From: Aquimarina sp. Aq107
GTDB taxonomy: Bacteria; Bacteroidota; Bacteroidia; Flavobacteriales; Flavobacteriaceae
Direction of reading: 5' to 3'
DNA: 64,000 nt
NCBI RefSeq assembly: GCF_943733665.1
Contig: NZ_OX030782.1
Coordinates: 3,644,501 to 3,708,500, forward strand
Translations under genes and position numbers: made by a program
Part shown: one piece after another, positions 18,694 through 27,881 of the stretch
Layout of the letters: every line of letters starts with the position of its first letter
How positions within the stretch are numbered: the stretch's first letter is position 1
The notes under the pieces: model-generated
Told to the model about the DNA's origin: nothing
The model's input: only the letters and a program-made list of their open reading frames with translations
The model's database searches: none

Positions 18694-19758
18694 ATGAAAG
18701 AAAAGGGGAGATTTCTTAAAAAACATAGAGGAAACGAATGCTTAAACTGCCACGTACCTCTAGATGTTATTGATCGATATTGTCATAACTGCGGCCAAAT
18801 AAACACTACTAAAAAACTGTCTTTTAAGGATTTTTTTAATGAGTTTTTTGCTAGTATATTTTCGTATGACTCCAGATTAAGACATACTGTGGTTGGTTTA
18901 TTATTTCGACCAGGAATGATCTCTAAAGATTATATCGAAGGAAGAAGAGTAAAATACGCTAACCCGTTTAGATTTTACCTTAGTGTATCAATAATGTTTT
19001 TTATTATAAGTGGTTTATTTATTGATTTTGACACTATAATTACTAAGAATAATGATCAAGACAAAGAAGTATTAGAGATAAATTTATCTGATCAAGATAA
19101 GGATCAACAAAACGATACAACAACTAATGATACTACATCAACTTCTGACAATAAGGCCGATAATGATTATGTATATTTTAGTGAGAAACAGTTGGACACC
19201 ATGGGTATGTTTACTGCTATCAGCAAACGTTGGGAAACATATAAATCACATTATAAAAAAACCGAGCAATTATCCGCTATTATTGCTTTAGACAGTTTAA
19301 AGCACTCTAAAAATGGATATACTAAATATCTTTACAAAAGGAGTATCAGAACAAAAAATCTTAATGAAAATCCGATGGAGCTTCTTAAGTTTGTTTTCAA
19401 CAAACTACCTTTCATAATCTTTTTCTTTCTTCCTTTTTTTGCGTTAACAATATGGATTATATATATAAGAAGACCTTTTAACTACATGGAACATCTTGTA
19501 TTCATTTTTCATACACAAACCATGTTTTTCATCCTTATGGGAATTGCTATTTTGATTGATCAAATTACCAAAAGTGAAGTTGCATCCAGCATTGCAATGT
19601 TCATTTTTCTATTTTACCTCTATAAGGCGATGCGTAATTTTTACCAACAAAAAAGAGCCAAAACTATTGTTAAATTTCTGTTAGTGAACGTATTATTTTT
19701 TATCTTAGCAAGTATAGGATCTTTAATTACGATCATAGGATCAATGTTTATTTTTTAA
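18694..19758 (+). CDS. DUF3667 family membrane protein with zinc ribbon
   Basis: 354 residues. Residues ~15-35 form a CxxC...CxxC zinc ribbon (CLNCHVPLDVIDRYCHNCGQ), followed by LSFKDFFNEFF and FRPGMISKDYIEGRRVKYANP, both hallmarks of DUF3667. There is one membrane helix near 90-110, a low-complexity Asp/Thr/Gln linker (~120-150), and three or four C-terminal helices. The function is unknown. It is separated from apaG by a single nucleotide, so they are probably co-transcribed. Confidence 0.85.
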   Translation: MKEKGRFLKKHRGNECLNCHVPLDVIDRYCHNCGQINTTKKLSFKDFFNEFFASIFSYDSRLRHTVVGLLFRPGMISKDYIEGRRVKYANPFRFYLSVSIMFFIISGLFIDFDTIITKNNDQDKEVLEINLSDQDKDQQNDTTTNDTTSTSDNKADNDYVYFSEKQLDTMGMFTAISKRWETYKSHYKKTEQLSAIIALDSLKHSKNGYTKYLYKRSIRTKNLNENPMELLKFVFNKLPFIIFFFLPFFALTIWIIYIRRPFNYMEHLVFIFHTQTMFFILMGIAILIDQITKSEVASSIAMFIFLFYLYKAMRNFYQQKRAKTIVKFLLVNVLFFILASIGSLITIIGSMFIF

Positions 19759-19759
19759 T

Positions 19760-20146
19760 ATGGTTGAACAAGTAACCAGAGGTATAAAAATTTCGGTGGA
19801 CACCACCTTTGAAGGCACGTTCTTTAAGAACTATAAGATGCACTTTGCCTTTGGATACCGTATAACTATAGAAAACCAAAGTAAAGATTCGGTACAACTT
19901 ACTTCTCGCTTTTGGGAAATAAAAGATGCGCTAAGTAACACTGAAATTGTAGAAGGAGAAGGTGTTATTGGAAAAAAACCCGTTTTAAAACCTGGAGAAT
20001 CGCACACTTACAATAGTGGATGCCTTTTAAGCTCTCCATTTGGCTCAATGAAAGGACACTATAACATGGTTAATTTTACCTCTACAAGAAAATTTAAAGT
20101 AATCATCCCTAGTTTTAAACTAAGTTCTCCTTTTGCTCTGAACTAA
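19760..20146 (+). CDS. apaG: ApaG family protein
   Basis: 128 residues, the usual ApaG length. Family motifs: FAFGYRITIENQS, a FWEIKDA stretch, EVEGEGVIGKKPVLKPGES-type core and a GSMKGHYNM loop. ApaG is a fibronectin III-like single-domain protein named for Co2+ resistance phenotypes; its biochemical role is not settled. Its last 32 nt overlap the end of the convergent gene on the minus strand. Confidence 0.92.
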   Translation: MVEQVTRGIKISVDTTFEGTFFKNYKMHFAFGYRITIENQSKDSVQLTSRFWEIKDALSNTEIVEGEGVIGKKPVLKPGESHTYNSGCLLSSPFGSMKGHYNMVNFTSTRKFKVIIPSFKLSSPFALN

Positions 20147-21134
20147 GCCTCTTTATGAGATCAAATCTTATAACTTTCCCTTCCTGTTCGATATGACAAT
20201 ATTTACAATGTGAATCAAAAACGAATTTATAGTTTTTACCATAAACAAACATTGATCTAGGTTCAAACAACCCTCTAAAATCCTCTTGCCCAAGCTCTGT
20301 ATATCTCCTTATTTCAAAAAATGAGCTTTCAGAAGATTCTTTCATAACAAAATATGCTCCACTACCGATTCCTGTGAGAAAACATGCCTGTTCTAAAAAA
20401 TCAGGTAATATACTTTTATTCTTTTGAATTAAATTTGGTGTTTTCTTATCAAAATAATTAGTGAGATTTTCTATAAAAACAGAATTTGGATATTCTATTA
20501 GATTACCACTTTCTACTTGATAAATTTTATTCTCCATAGATCCCTTTTCTACATTACCCAAAGGACTTGGAGTAAACAATTTATTTCGCAATAACGGGGT
20601 TCTTATTTTGGATTTATCAGTGCTTCTTAAAATGGTATCTGTGACTATTCTAGAACAATTACTACCTTCTTTTCTAAACGTAGAATATGGAATACTTCCT
20701 TTATTTTGGATTTCTAACACATATTCTTTTGCTTTATCGTAATATATATAATCACATACGGATGCGACTAATCGACCACTACCGTGGGTTTTTTCAGGAT
20801 GTGCTTCTAACCACAAAAGAAACTGATCAACATTAGACAATTTACCTTCTGACGTAAAAGTCGCTTTAAAAGGAATTTCAAGCTCCACATCAGTCTCAGC
20901 ACTTCTTACTCTTCCTTTACCTGGCGGAGTTATATAACGGCCAAAATCATAGTACTCTGCGACTCCTGTTTTATTCTCAATTAAAACAAAAGCAGCATGA
21001 CCAGCCTTAATAACACCACCTTTGCCCAACCCAAAGAATTGTAACAAACTGGTAGATTTTTTTTCCTCGTCAGAAAAACGAACAAAAGTATCTGGAAAAG
21101 CTAGGGAAATTATTTTACCCGTGTAATTCATCAC
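20115..21134 (-). CDS. Hypothetical protein, probably DUF6695 family
   Basis: 339 residues without signal peptide or membrane helix. The N-terminal half has YDFGRYITPPGKGRVRSAET and GHAAFVLIEN, and a SNCSRIV triad-like stretch near the middle that resembles papain-like or NlpC-like folds. I lean to DUF6695 from memory of Flavobacteriaceae proteins, with modest certainty. Its 3' end overlaps apaG tail-to-tail by 32 nt. No function can be given. Confidence 0.6.
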   Translation of the reverse strand: MMNYTGKIISLAFPDTFVRFSDEEKKSTSLLQFFGLGKGGVIKAGHAAFVLIENKTGVAEYYDFGRYITPPGKGRVRSAETDVELEIPFKATFTSEGKLSNVDQFLLWLEAHPEKTHGSGRLVASVCDYIYYDKAKEYVLEIQNKGSIPYSTFRKEGSNCSRIVTDTILRSTDKSKIRTPLLRNKLFTPSPLGNVEKGSMENKIYQVESGNLIEYPNSVFIENLTNYFDKKTPNLIQKNKSILPDFLEQACFLTGIGSGAYFVMKESSESSFFEIRRYTELGQEDFRGLFEPRSMFVYGKNYKFVFDSHCKYCHIEQEGKVIRFDLIKRLSSEQKENLV

Positions 21135-21195
21135 ACGCTTAAAATTTTAATATTATACGTATTTTCAAATGCAAGATTGCGTTTATCACTCAATT

Positions 21196-21915
21196 TCAAG
21201 CTGTTATCGCTTCAAAAGTAACAATGTTTACTTCAGAATTCTGAAGATCTTCATAACGCATGGTAAGTTCTTCTTCGTTATTTTTAACAACCTGAGTTAT
21301 ACTTCTAGTCTTTAAAAAACCTCTATCAATCTGCAAATCTATATCCTTATTTCCTACCCCTGCATTCTTATGAAAATCTAGAAGTGTTTCTGGTGTTAAC
21401 ACATTTTCTTTTTCAAACACTTCAAACCAATCTTCTCTTTTACCCTTCATTTCGGAAGTATACAAAGTCGAAGATGACCAAATATAAATTTCTTTATCTA
21501 GTACCCTGAAATGTTTTTGCTTACCATCCCAAACTAATTCAAAAAACTCTAATTCTGATTGCCAATTTGCAGCGACTATAGTAAACGGTTCAATGCCCTT
21601 ATAATCATAATTCATAATTGCATCCTGTAAATTATCAGCACCTAACAAATCTTTAACCACCACTCCTCTACTTTGTCTATAAGAAGCTAATCTTTCATGA
21701 ATTTTAAAACCTCCATTAAGAAGACAAATCATTGTATTTTTATCACTAATTCCAATCCAAGTCCCTCCAGCTACTGCATCTTTCGGAAATAACATTCTAG
21801 TTTTATCAACTTGATAAAACTCAGGAACTAAAGTTTTTCTGTTTAATGCTTCATCGCGATTAGAGGTTAATATAAAACCGTTTTCTTGGGTGGGAATCAA
21901 CGTTACTGTACACAT
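21196..21915 (-). CDS. NRDE family (TANGO2-like) protein
   Basis: 239 residues when started at the ATG giving MCTVTLIPT; an upstream in-frame ATG at 21966 would add 17 residues (MCIFFCKLCKIYATQKS) that hide the conserved N-terminal Met-Cys. The family core is present: the SNRDEA motif, GGTWIGISDKNTMICLLNGG, and a Ser/Arg-rich middle. In this family Cys2 is thought to become an N-terminal nucleophile, as in Ntn hydrolases. It stands alone on the minus strand. Confidence 0.85.
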   Translation of the reverse strand: MCTVTLIPTQENGFILTSNRDEALNRKTLVPEFYQVDKTRMLFPKDAVAGGTWIGISDKNTMICLLNGGFKIHERLASYRQSRGVVVKDLLGADNLQDAIMNYDYKGIEPFTIVAANWQSELEFFELVWDGKQKHFRVLDKEIYIWSSSTLYTSEMKGKREDWFEVFEKENVLTPETLLDFHKNAGVGNKDIDLQIDRGFLKTRSITQVVKNNEEELTMRYEDLQNSEVNIVTFEAITA

Positions 21916-22015
21916 AGATTTTTGGGTCGCATAAATTTTGCACAACTTACAAAAAAAAATACACACTATACATGTTTATAAAAGGTTAAAATAAACATTA
22001 CCCTACATAATTTCC

Positions 22016-22023
22016 TATCTTTG
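22016..22023 (+). promoter_or_regulatory. -7 element TATCTTTG for pruA
   Basis: Exact TAnnTTTG match, 53 bp before the ATG at 22077. Confidence 0.55.
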
Positions 22024-22076
22024 CCGCTTGAAGTATTCTAACACATCTTACAAATTAAACTAAAATACACGCAACT

Positions 22077-23705
22077 ATGGGAAAAGGTTTTTTTCAAGTT
22101 CCAACAGCAATAAATGAGCCTGTAAAATCATATGCACCAGGGACTCCCGAGAGAGAAGAAGTTTTGGCAACATATAAATCAATGTATAATTCATCTGTAG
22201 ATGTTCCTTTATACATAAATGGTGAAGAGATCAGAACTGGTGACACGGGAACCATGTCCCCACCACACGACCATAAACATTTATTGGGAACATATCACAA
22301 AGCCGAAAAACAACACGTTCAAAAAGCAATAGATACTGCAATAGAAGCTCGTAAAAAATGGGCTGATTTAGCTTGGGAACAACGTGCAGCTATATTTTTA
22401 AGAGCTGCAGAATTAATAGCTGGTCCTTATAGAGCAAAAATTAACGCAGCAACTATGTTAGCGCAGTCTAAAAATATTTTCCAAGCTGAAATTGATGCTG
22501 CTTGTGAATTTATAGACTTCTTACGATTTAACGTAGAGTTTATGACTCAGATTTATGAAGATCAACCTGATTCTACTTCTGGAGCTTGGAATAGATTAGA
22601 ATATAGACCTCTAGAAGGTTTTATATATGCGATCACTCCATTTAACTTTACTGCAATTTCTGGAAACTTACCAGCAAGTGCGGCGTTAATGGGGAACACT
22701 GTTGTTTGGAAACCAAGTGATAGTCAGATTTATTCTGCAAAAGTAATTGTAGATATTTTTAAAGAAGCAGGAGTTCCTGATGGAGTAATAAATGTTGTTT
22801 ATGGAGATCCAGTAATGATTACAGACACAGTACTAGCTAGTCCTGATTTTGCTGGAATACATTTTACAGGAAGTACCCATGTGTTTAAAGATATATGGGC
22901 TAAAATCGGAACTAACATTCATAACTACAAGACCTATCCTAGAATAGTAGGAGAGACAGGTGGAAAAGATTTTATTGTTGCGCATCCTAGCGCAAATGCT
23001 AAGCAAGTAGCTACAGGGATTTCTCGTGGAGCTTTTGAATTCCAAGGGCAAAAATGTAGTGCTGCATCTAGAGCTTATATTCCTAAAAGCCTGTGGGCTG
23101 ATGTAGAAAAGTTCTTAAAAGCAGATATCAAATCCTTTAAAATGGGATCTCCAGAGGATATGAGTAATTTTATCACCGCAGTAATCCACGAAGGTTCTTT
23201 TGACAAACTTGCTAAATTTATTGATAAAGCTAAAGAAGATGATGGAGCTACAATTATTGCAGGTGGAGGATATGATAAATCTAAAGGATATTTTATAGAG
23301 CCAACTGTTATTCTTGCAGAAGATCCTAAGTATACAACTATGTGTACTGAGCTTTTCGGACCAGTAATCACTATCTATGTTTATGATGATAACAAATGGG
23401 AAGAAACATTAACCTTAGTTGACCAAACTAGTGAATATGCATTAACAGGAGCTATCTTCTCAACTGATAGATATGCTGCCGCAGAAGCTACTAAAAAATT
23501 AGAAAATGCCGCTGGTAATTTCTACATCAATGATAAACCAACAGGTGCGGTCGTAGGACAACAACCATTTGGTGGAGCTAGAGCATCTGGAACTAATGAC
23601 AAAGCAGGATCTTACCTAAACCTATTACGTTGGGTATCGCCTCGTACAATCAAAGAAACTTTTGTAACTCCAGCAGATTACAGATATCCATTCTTAGGAG
23701 AATAG
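22077..23705 (+). CDS. pruA: L-glutamate gamma-semialdehyde (1-pyrroline-5-carboxylate) dehydrogenase
   Basis: 542 residues, the length of the stand-alone P5CDH family. Oxidises glutamate semialdehyde to glutamate with NAD+ in proline catabolism. Visible features: TPFNFTAISGNL in the cofactor region, the general base Glu293 in VGETGGKD, catalytic Cys327 in FQGQKCSAASRAY, and QQPFGGARASGTNDKAG near the C-terminus, typical of P5CDH. A proline dehydrogenase gene is not in the window. It is followed 6 nt later by a small membrane protein gene. Confidence 0.95.
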   Translation: MGKGFFQVPTAINEPVKSYAPGTPEREEVLATYKSMYNSSVDVPLYINGEEIRTGDTGTMSPPHDHKHLLGTYHKAEKQHVQKAIDTAIEARKKWADLAWEQRAAIFLRAAELIAGPYRAKINAATMLAQSKNIFQAEIDAACEFIDFLRFNVEFMTQIYEDQPDSTSGAWNRLEYRPLEGFIYAITPFNFTAISGNLPASAALMGNTVVWKPSDSQIYSAKVIVDIFKEAGVPDGVINVVYGDPVMITDTVLASPDFAGIHFTGSTHVFKDIWAKIGTNIHNYKTYPRIVGETGGKDFIVAHPSANAKQVATGISRGAFEFQGQKCSAASRAYIPKSLWADVEKFLKADIKSFKMGSPEDMSNFITAVIHEGSFDKLAKFIDKAKEDDGATIIAGGGYDKSKGYFIEPTVILAEDPKYTTMCTELFGPVITIYVYDDNKWEETLTLVDQTSEYALTGAIFSTDRYAAAEATKKLENAAGNFYINDKPTGAVVGQQPFGGARASGTNDKAGSYLNLLRWVSPRTIKETFVTPADYRYPFLGE

Positions 23706-23711
23706 TCTCTG

Positions 23712-24134
23712 GTGAAGTACATAACACATAAACCGTATATCATTTTTTGGAGTTTGATTCCAATTTTATTGATATACGGTTTTGCTTTTAGTAAAGAAAC
23801 TCTAAAAATCAATATGTACGACACGTATTTCGTAATTTATTGGTCTCATTTTTTTACGTTTTTATCTATTTTATTCTTGGGTATTGGGCTACTTTATTTT
23901 ACCATTCATAAATTAAATAAAAAAAGAAGATCATTACTATCTAATATCCATCTGATCTCTACAATTACCGCTACATTGGTATTTATTTTTACCCCCTTAC
24001 TTTCTATTTCTAAATCAACTGAGAAAATAGAAGAAGTTGCATTAATTATCCGTCTTATTTCTCTTGTTACCATAATAGTAGCACAACCGATACTTTTCTT
24101 ATATTTAATTATTAGTGTTTTTCAAAAAAAATAA
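23712..24134 (+). CDS. Small four-helix membrane protein of unknown function
   Basis: 140 residues, GTG start 6 nt after the pruA stop; no ATG start would keep the first helix. Four hydrophobic segments: ~10-25, ~42-64, ~78-98 and ~113-136. The stretch MYDTYFVIYWSHFF loosely recalls the HDTYFVVAHFH loop of heme-copper oxidase subunit I, but the ligand histidine pattern is not kept, so I do not call it an oxidase. It probably shares a transcript with pruA and the GNAT gene 3 nt downstream. Confidence 0.7.
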   Translation: MKYITHKPYIIFWSLIPILLIYGFAFSKETLKINMYDTYFVIYWSHFFTFLSILFLGIGLLYFTIHKLNKKRRSLLSNIHLISTITATLVFIFTPLLSISKSTEKIEEVALIIRLISLVTIIVAQPILFLYLIISVFQKK

Positions 24135-24137
24135 AAA

Positions 24138-24599
24138 ATGATAATACGTCCAGCACATATTGAAGATCTCCCTACCTTACTTGATTTTGAACAGGGAATT
24201 ATTGAAACAGAACGTCCAATGGATGTTACGCTTAAAACAGAAGAGAAAATCAACTATTACGATCTTAGCGAATATATAAAATCAAATCATACAGAAGTTG
24301 TTGTTGCCGAAGTTGATGGACACATAGTTGGCAGTGGTTATGGGCAAATAAGAAATCGAAAAGAGTTTTTTAAACAGGATACTATGGGGTACATAGGCTT
24401 TATGTTTGTGAAAAATGAATTTCGTGGACAAGGAATTAGTCAAAAAATAATTCAACATCTATCAGATTGGCTCACGAAACAAGATATTACAGAAATACAG
24501 CTCGATGTCTATGATCAAAATCCAAATGCAATTAAAGCCTATGAGAAAGCAGGTTTTGAAAAGTATCTAGTACGCATGCGTATGAACTTAAAAAAATAA
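24138..24599 (+). CDS. GNAT family N-acetyltransferase
   Basis: 153 residues. The acetyl-CoA binding motif A is IGFMFVKNEFRGQGISQKI (the R/Q-x-x-G-x-G/A loop), followed by the motif B region YDQNPNAIKAYEKAGFEKY. This is a complete single GNAT domain. The substrate is unknown. It starts 3 nt after the small membrane protein gene. Confidence 0.92.
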   Translation: MIIRPAHIEDLPTLLDFEQGIIETERPMDVTLKTEEKINYYDLSEYIKSNHTEVVVAEVDGHIVGSGYGQIRNRKEFFKQDTMGYIGFMFVKNEFRGQGISQKIIQHLSDWLTKQDITEIQLDVYDQNPNAIKAYEKAGFEKYLVRMRMNLKK

Positions 24600-24626
24600 G
24601 TAGTTCTACTAAACACCGTGTTTACA

Positions 24627-24634
24627 TATTTTTG
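24627..24634 (+). promoter_or_regulatory. -7 element TATTTTTG upstream of the MFS gene
   Basis: Exact TAnnTTTG match 51 bp before the ATG at 24686. Confidence 0.45.
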
Positions 24635-24685
24635 TTTCCGAATTAATTTGCGTTACTTGTCTGTGATAGTTTAACACACAGCTTT

Positions 24686-25948
24686 ATGAATCAAAAAAAA
24701 ATTCCGTGGTATTTTCTTTTATTACTCATTTTAGCTGGTGAATCAGTTTTTATACTTCCTTTTGTTCTAGCTCGCGTATTTAGGCCAACTGTATTAGAAA
24801 CATTTAGTTTAGACAATATCCAATTAGGATTTTGTTTTTCTACTTATGGCTTTGTTGCTTTTCTATCTTATTTATTTGGAGGTCCAATAGCCGACAAATT
24901 TCCACCGAGAAAACTGATAGCAGTCGCTCTTTGGATGACTGCTCTTGGAGGACTCCTTTATTCCACCTTCCCTAGTTACAACACATTAAAAATACTATAT
25001 GGCTACTGGGGCTTTACTACTATTTTTTTATTCTGGGCTCCTATGATAAAAGCCACAAGAATATGGGGAGGATCTACATCTCAGGGTAAAGCATTTGGAT
25101 TTCTAGATGGGGGAAGAGGATTGGTTGGCGCTCTATTTGGAGCTATGGGTGTATTTATTTTCTCTCTTTTTATTACTTCGAGTGCTTCTGAAATTACAAT
25201 TTCCGAAAGCAGAACAGCTTTTAAACTAGTAATTCTTATATCATGTGCCATAGTTACTATTATAGGTATTCTAGTATGGTTCTTTATGAAACTAGACAAA
25301 AAAACAGAAAAAGAAACTATTATAGAAAAAATAACTATTTCTCAAATTACAAAGGTCCTGCGTTTGCCTTCTGTATGGTTATTAATGGTTATAATCCTAT
25401 GCGCTTATGTCGCTTATAAAATCACAGATGTATTTTCTTTATTTGCTAAAGATGTTATGCTATATGATCAAGTAGCTTCTGCGCAGGTAGGAACTTTTCT
25501 TTTATTTATTCGTCCCGTTATTGGAGTTATCATTGGAGTACTAGCGGATCGTTCTAAAATCACTTTCTGGTTGGTCATTAGTTTTATTATTTCATTTTTT
25601 GGAGCATTGTTATTTGCTCTTGGGGTAATTTCGGATTCGGCAACTGTATTATTTTTCTTATCTATATTAATAGTCGCAACTGGAGTATACGCAGCACGTT
25701 CACTTTATTTCGCTGTTATGCAGAGAGGTCAAATCCCATTAATTCTTACAGGTACAGCAGTTGGCCTTATCTCTTTAGTAGGATACACCCCAGACATATT
25801 CGCGGGACCAGCAATTGGATATCTTTTAGAAAATTCTCCTGGAGCCACAGGTCACCAACATGTATTTTGGATGCTTGCTTTATTCTCTTTCATAGGTTCT
25901 ATTGCCTCTCTATATTACTATAGATTATACAAAAGAAAAACAACTTAA
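24686..25948 (+). CDS. Major facilitator superfamily transporter
   Basis: 420 residues with twelve predicted membrane helices. The loop between helices 2 and 3 (GGPIADKFPPRKL) fits the MFS G-x-x-x-D-x-x-x-R/K signature, and a second copy (GVLADRSKITFW) begins the C-terminal half. A helix-4/5 stretch with GGRGLVGALFGAMG is Gly-rich. The substrate cannot be read from sequence; neighbours give no clue. Monocistronic. Confidence 0.88.
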   Translation: MNQKKIPWYFLLLLILAGESVFILPFVLARVFRPTVLETFSLDNIQLGFCFSTYGFVAFLSYLFGGPIADKFPPRKLIAVALWMTALGGLLYSTFPSYNTLKILYGYWGFTTIFLFWAPMIKATRIWGGSTSQGKAFGFLDGGRGLVGALFGAMGVFIFSLFITSSASEITISESRTAFKLVILISCAIVTIIGILVWFFMKLDKKTEKETIIEKITISQITKVLRLPSVWLLMVIILCAYVAYKITDVFSLFAKDVMLYDQVASAQVGTFLLFIRPVIGVIIGVLADRSKITFWLVISFIISFFGALLFALGVISDSATVLFFLSILIVATGVYAARSLYFAVMQRGQIPLILTGTAVGLISLVGYTPDIFAGPAIGYLLENSPGATGHQHVFWMLALFSFIGSIASLYYYRLYKRKTT

Positions 25949-25992
25949 AACAGCAATCTTAAAGTATTTTTTTTTAGCAGATAGTATATTAG

Positions 25993-26622
25993 TTATACCT
26001 TATATTTTATTGGGAGGTGTACTACTTTTTTTGTTTCAAAAAAGTCTTCTTTGAAATAGTCTTGTAAATTATATTGTGTTGCCTTGGGGAATAAGGTTAG
26101 CTCTTCTGTTAAGTCCCCTCCTTTTAAATACAAAATACCATTAGATAATTCATGTAAAGATTTTTTAGCCACATTCTTTCTAACCCATTTTACAAAATCG
26201 GGCATATTAGTAACTGCTCTACTTACAACAAAATCAAAACGCTCTTCAAATGTTCCTGCCCTGCGTTGTTCCGCTTTTACATTTTCTAGACCTAAAGCGC
26301 TAGAAACTTCATTTACAACCCGTATTTTTTTAGCAATTACATCTACCAAATAAAACTGGGTTTCTGGAAACAATATAGCTAACGGTATTCCTGGAAATCC
26401 ACCACCTGTTCCAACATCTAAAACACTTGTACCTTCCTTAAATCCCTGAATTTTAGCAATTCCTAAAGAATGCAACACATGTCTTTCGTATAATAGATCA
26501 ATATCTTTTCTAGAAATCACATTAATTTTAGCATTCCAATCTTTATATAATTCACCCAGTTGCGTAAACTTTTGTATTTGATCATCTGTTAAATCAGGGA
26601 AATATGTAAGTAGAATATCCAT
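25993..26622 (-). CDS. rsmG: 16S rRNA (guanine527-N7)-methyltransferase
   Basis: 209 residues from the ATG giving MDILLTYFPDLTDDQ; the longer start at 26643 adds seven unconserved residues. The SAM-binding motif is VLDVGTGGGFPGIPLAILFP, with NVISRKDIDLLYERHVLHSL upstream as in RsmG/GidB. It methylates G527 of 16S rRNA; loss in other bacteria gives low-level streptomycin resistance. Divergent from the desaturase gene. Confidence 0.95.
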   Translation of the reverse strand: MDILLTYFPDLTDDQIQKFTQLGELYKDWNAKINVISRKDIDLLYERHVLHSLGIAKIQGFKEGTSVLDVGTGGGFPGIPLAILFPETQFYLVDVIAKKIRVVNEVSSALGLENVKAEQRRAGTFEERFDFVVSRAVTNMPDFVKWVRKNVAKKSLHELSNGILYLKGGDLTEELTLFPKATQYNLQDYFKEDFFETKKVVHLPIKYKV

Positions 26623-26704
26623 ACAGTAAATTTTAAACAGCAAAAATACATGTTAACTTAATATATTTTACTACTTTTTAAGAAGTTAAAAAAATTTAAA
26701 TACC

Positions 26705-26712
26705 TAACTTTA
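26705..26712 (+). promoter_or_regulatory. -7-like element TAACTTTA of the desaturase promoter
   Basis: Seven of eight matches to TAnnTTTG. The expected start lies just upstream of the palindrome at 26722-26747. Confidence 0.4.
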
Positions 26713-26721
26713 CCGAATAAA

Positions 26722-26747
26722 TTATGACGAAAAACGTTAAGTCATAA
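26722..26747. promoter_or_regulatory. Nested palindrome in the desaturase leader, candidate operator
   Basis: TTATGAC and GTCATAA form an inverted repeat separated by 12 bp; inside it lies ACG-AAAAA-CGT. The element falls just after the expected transcription start and 11 bp before the ATG, a place that suits a repressor. Confidence 0.5.
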
Positions 26748-26758
26748 ACACAAAGCCC

Positions 26759-27859
26759 ATGACTACACCTACCGTAAAATTTAGTAGAGTAGATTCCGCA
26801 AAATTTTTCAGAACACTGAACAAACGTGTGAATCAATATTTCAAAGAAAATAACATTAAACGTACAGGAAACTGGAAACTTCATTTGAAGACAATTATTA
26901 TGTTTTCAATATTTCTTACGCCATATTTCTTAATACTGACTCTAAATATATCTCAATGGTGGATGTTATTACTTACCGTAGTAATGGGTATTGGTATGGC
27001 TGGAGTAGGAATGAATGTAATGCATGATGGAAATCATGGATCATACTCTTCTAAAAAATGGATTAACAAATTAATGGGTAGCAGTATGTATGTACTAGCT
27101 GGAAATGTATACAACTGGCAAGTACAACATAATGTATTACATCATACGTACACTAATATCCACGGGCACGATGAAGATATGGATGCAGGAAGAGTTATAC
27201 GTTTCACCAAACATGCCAAGTGGATGAAGTTTCATAAATTTCAGCACTACTACTCGGTATTTTTATATGGCTTATTAACTTTTAATTGGGCGCTGACTAC
27301 AGATTTTAAACAAACCAAAAGATATTTAGCTCGAAAATTAGCATATGGTAAGCTACCAAGTCCCTTGAAACAATGGAGCACTATTGTAGTTACAAAAATT
27401 ATTTATGTATTGATCTGGATCGTTATCCCTATGATAATTATGTCTGTTTCTTGGTGGAAAATTTTAATAGGCTTTTTCGTAATGCATTATGTAGCAGGAC
27501 TTATTTTAAGTATTGTTTTTCAATTAGCGCATATGGTAGAAGAAGCACAAATGCCGCTTCCGGACACCACGGGAACTATGAAAAACACTTGGGCAATACA
27601 TCAGTTATTTACTACAGTAAATTTTTCGACAAAAAATAGATTGATCAACTGGTTTACCGGAGGATTAAATCATCAAGTGGAACACCATATTTTTCCACAT
27701 ATTAGCCATATTCATTATACCAAAATTTCTAAAATTGTAAAGCAAACTGCGCAAGAATTTAATTTACCATATAATGAATATAAAACCACTCGCAAAGCGA
27801 TTGTTGCTCATTTCAAACATTTAAAAGAAATGGGAATCAAACCCGCTATGCAGTCATAA
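26759..27859 (+). CDS. Membrane fatty-acid (acyl-CoA type) desaturase, front-end-like
   Basis: 366 residues, with three di-iron histidine boxes: HDGNH, HNVLHHTYTN and QVEHHIFPHISH. The Gln in the third box is typical of front-end (delta-5/6-like) desaturases. About four membrane helices flank the boxes. It introduces double bonds into acyl chains and so tunes membrane fluidity or makes polyunsaturated lipids; the regiochemistry is not determinable. The leader carries a strong palindrome. Two diverged paralogs lie at 50.0-52.2 kb. Confidence 0.92.
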   Translation: MTTPTVKFSRVDSAKFFRTLNKRVNQYFKENNIKRTGNWKLHLKTIIMFSIFLTPYFLILTLNISQWWMLLLTVVMGIGMAGVGMNVMHDGNHGSYSSKKWINKLMGSSMYVLAGNVYNWQVQHNVLHHTYTNIHGHDEDMDAGRVIRFTKHAKWMKFHKFQHYYSVFLYGLLTFNWALTTDFKQTKRYLARKLAYGKLPSPLKQWSTIVVTKIIYVLIWIVIPMIIMSVSWWKILIGFFVMHYVAGLILSIVFQLAHMVEEAQMPLPDTTGTMKNTWAIHQLFTTVNFSTKNRLINWFTGGLNHQVEHHIFPHISHIHYTKISKIVKQTAQEFNLPYNEYKTTRKAIVAHFKHLKEMGIKPAMQS

Positions 27860-27881
27860 CTTTTATTTACCAATTACCAAA

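Noticed and set aside
21176..21190. TTGCG-TTTAT-CACTC, resembling the paired-operator site
   Set aside because: There is no partner at 31 bp and no -33/-7 in register; probably chance in AT-rich DNA.
23712..24134. Small membrane protein as a heme-copper oxidase fragment
   Set aside because: Only a short DTYFV-like stretch is similar; heme and copper ligand histidines are not in place and the length fits a stand-alone protein.
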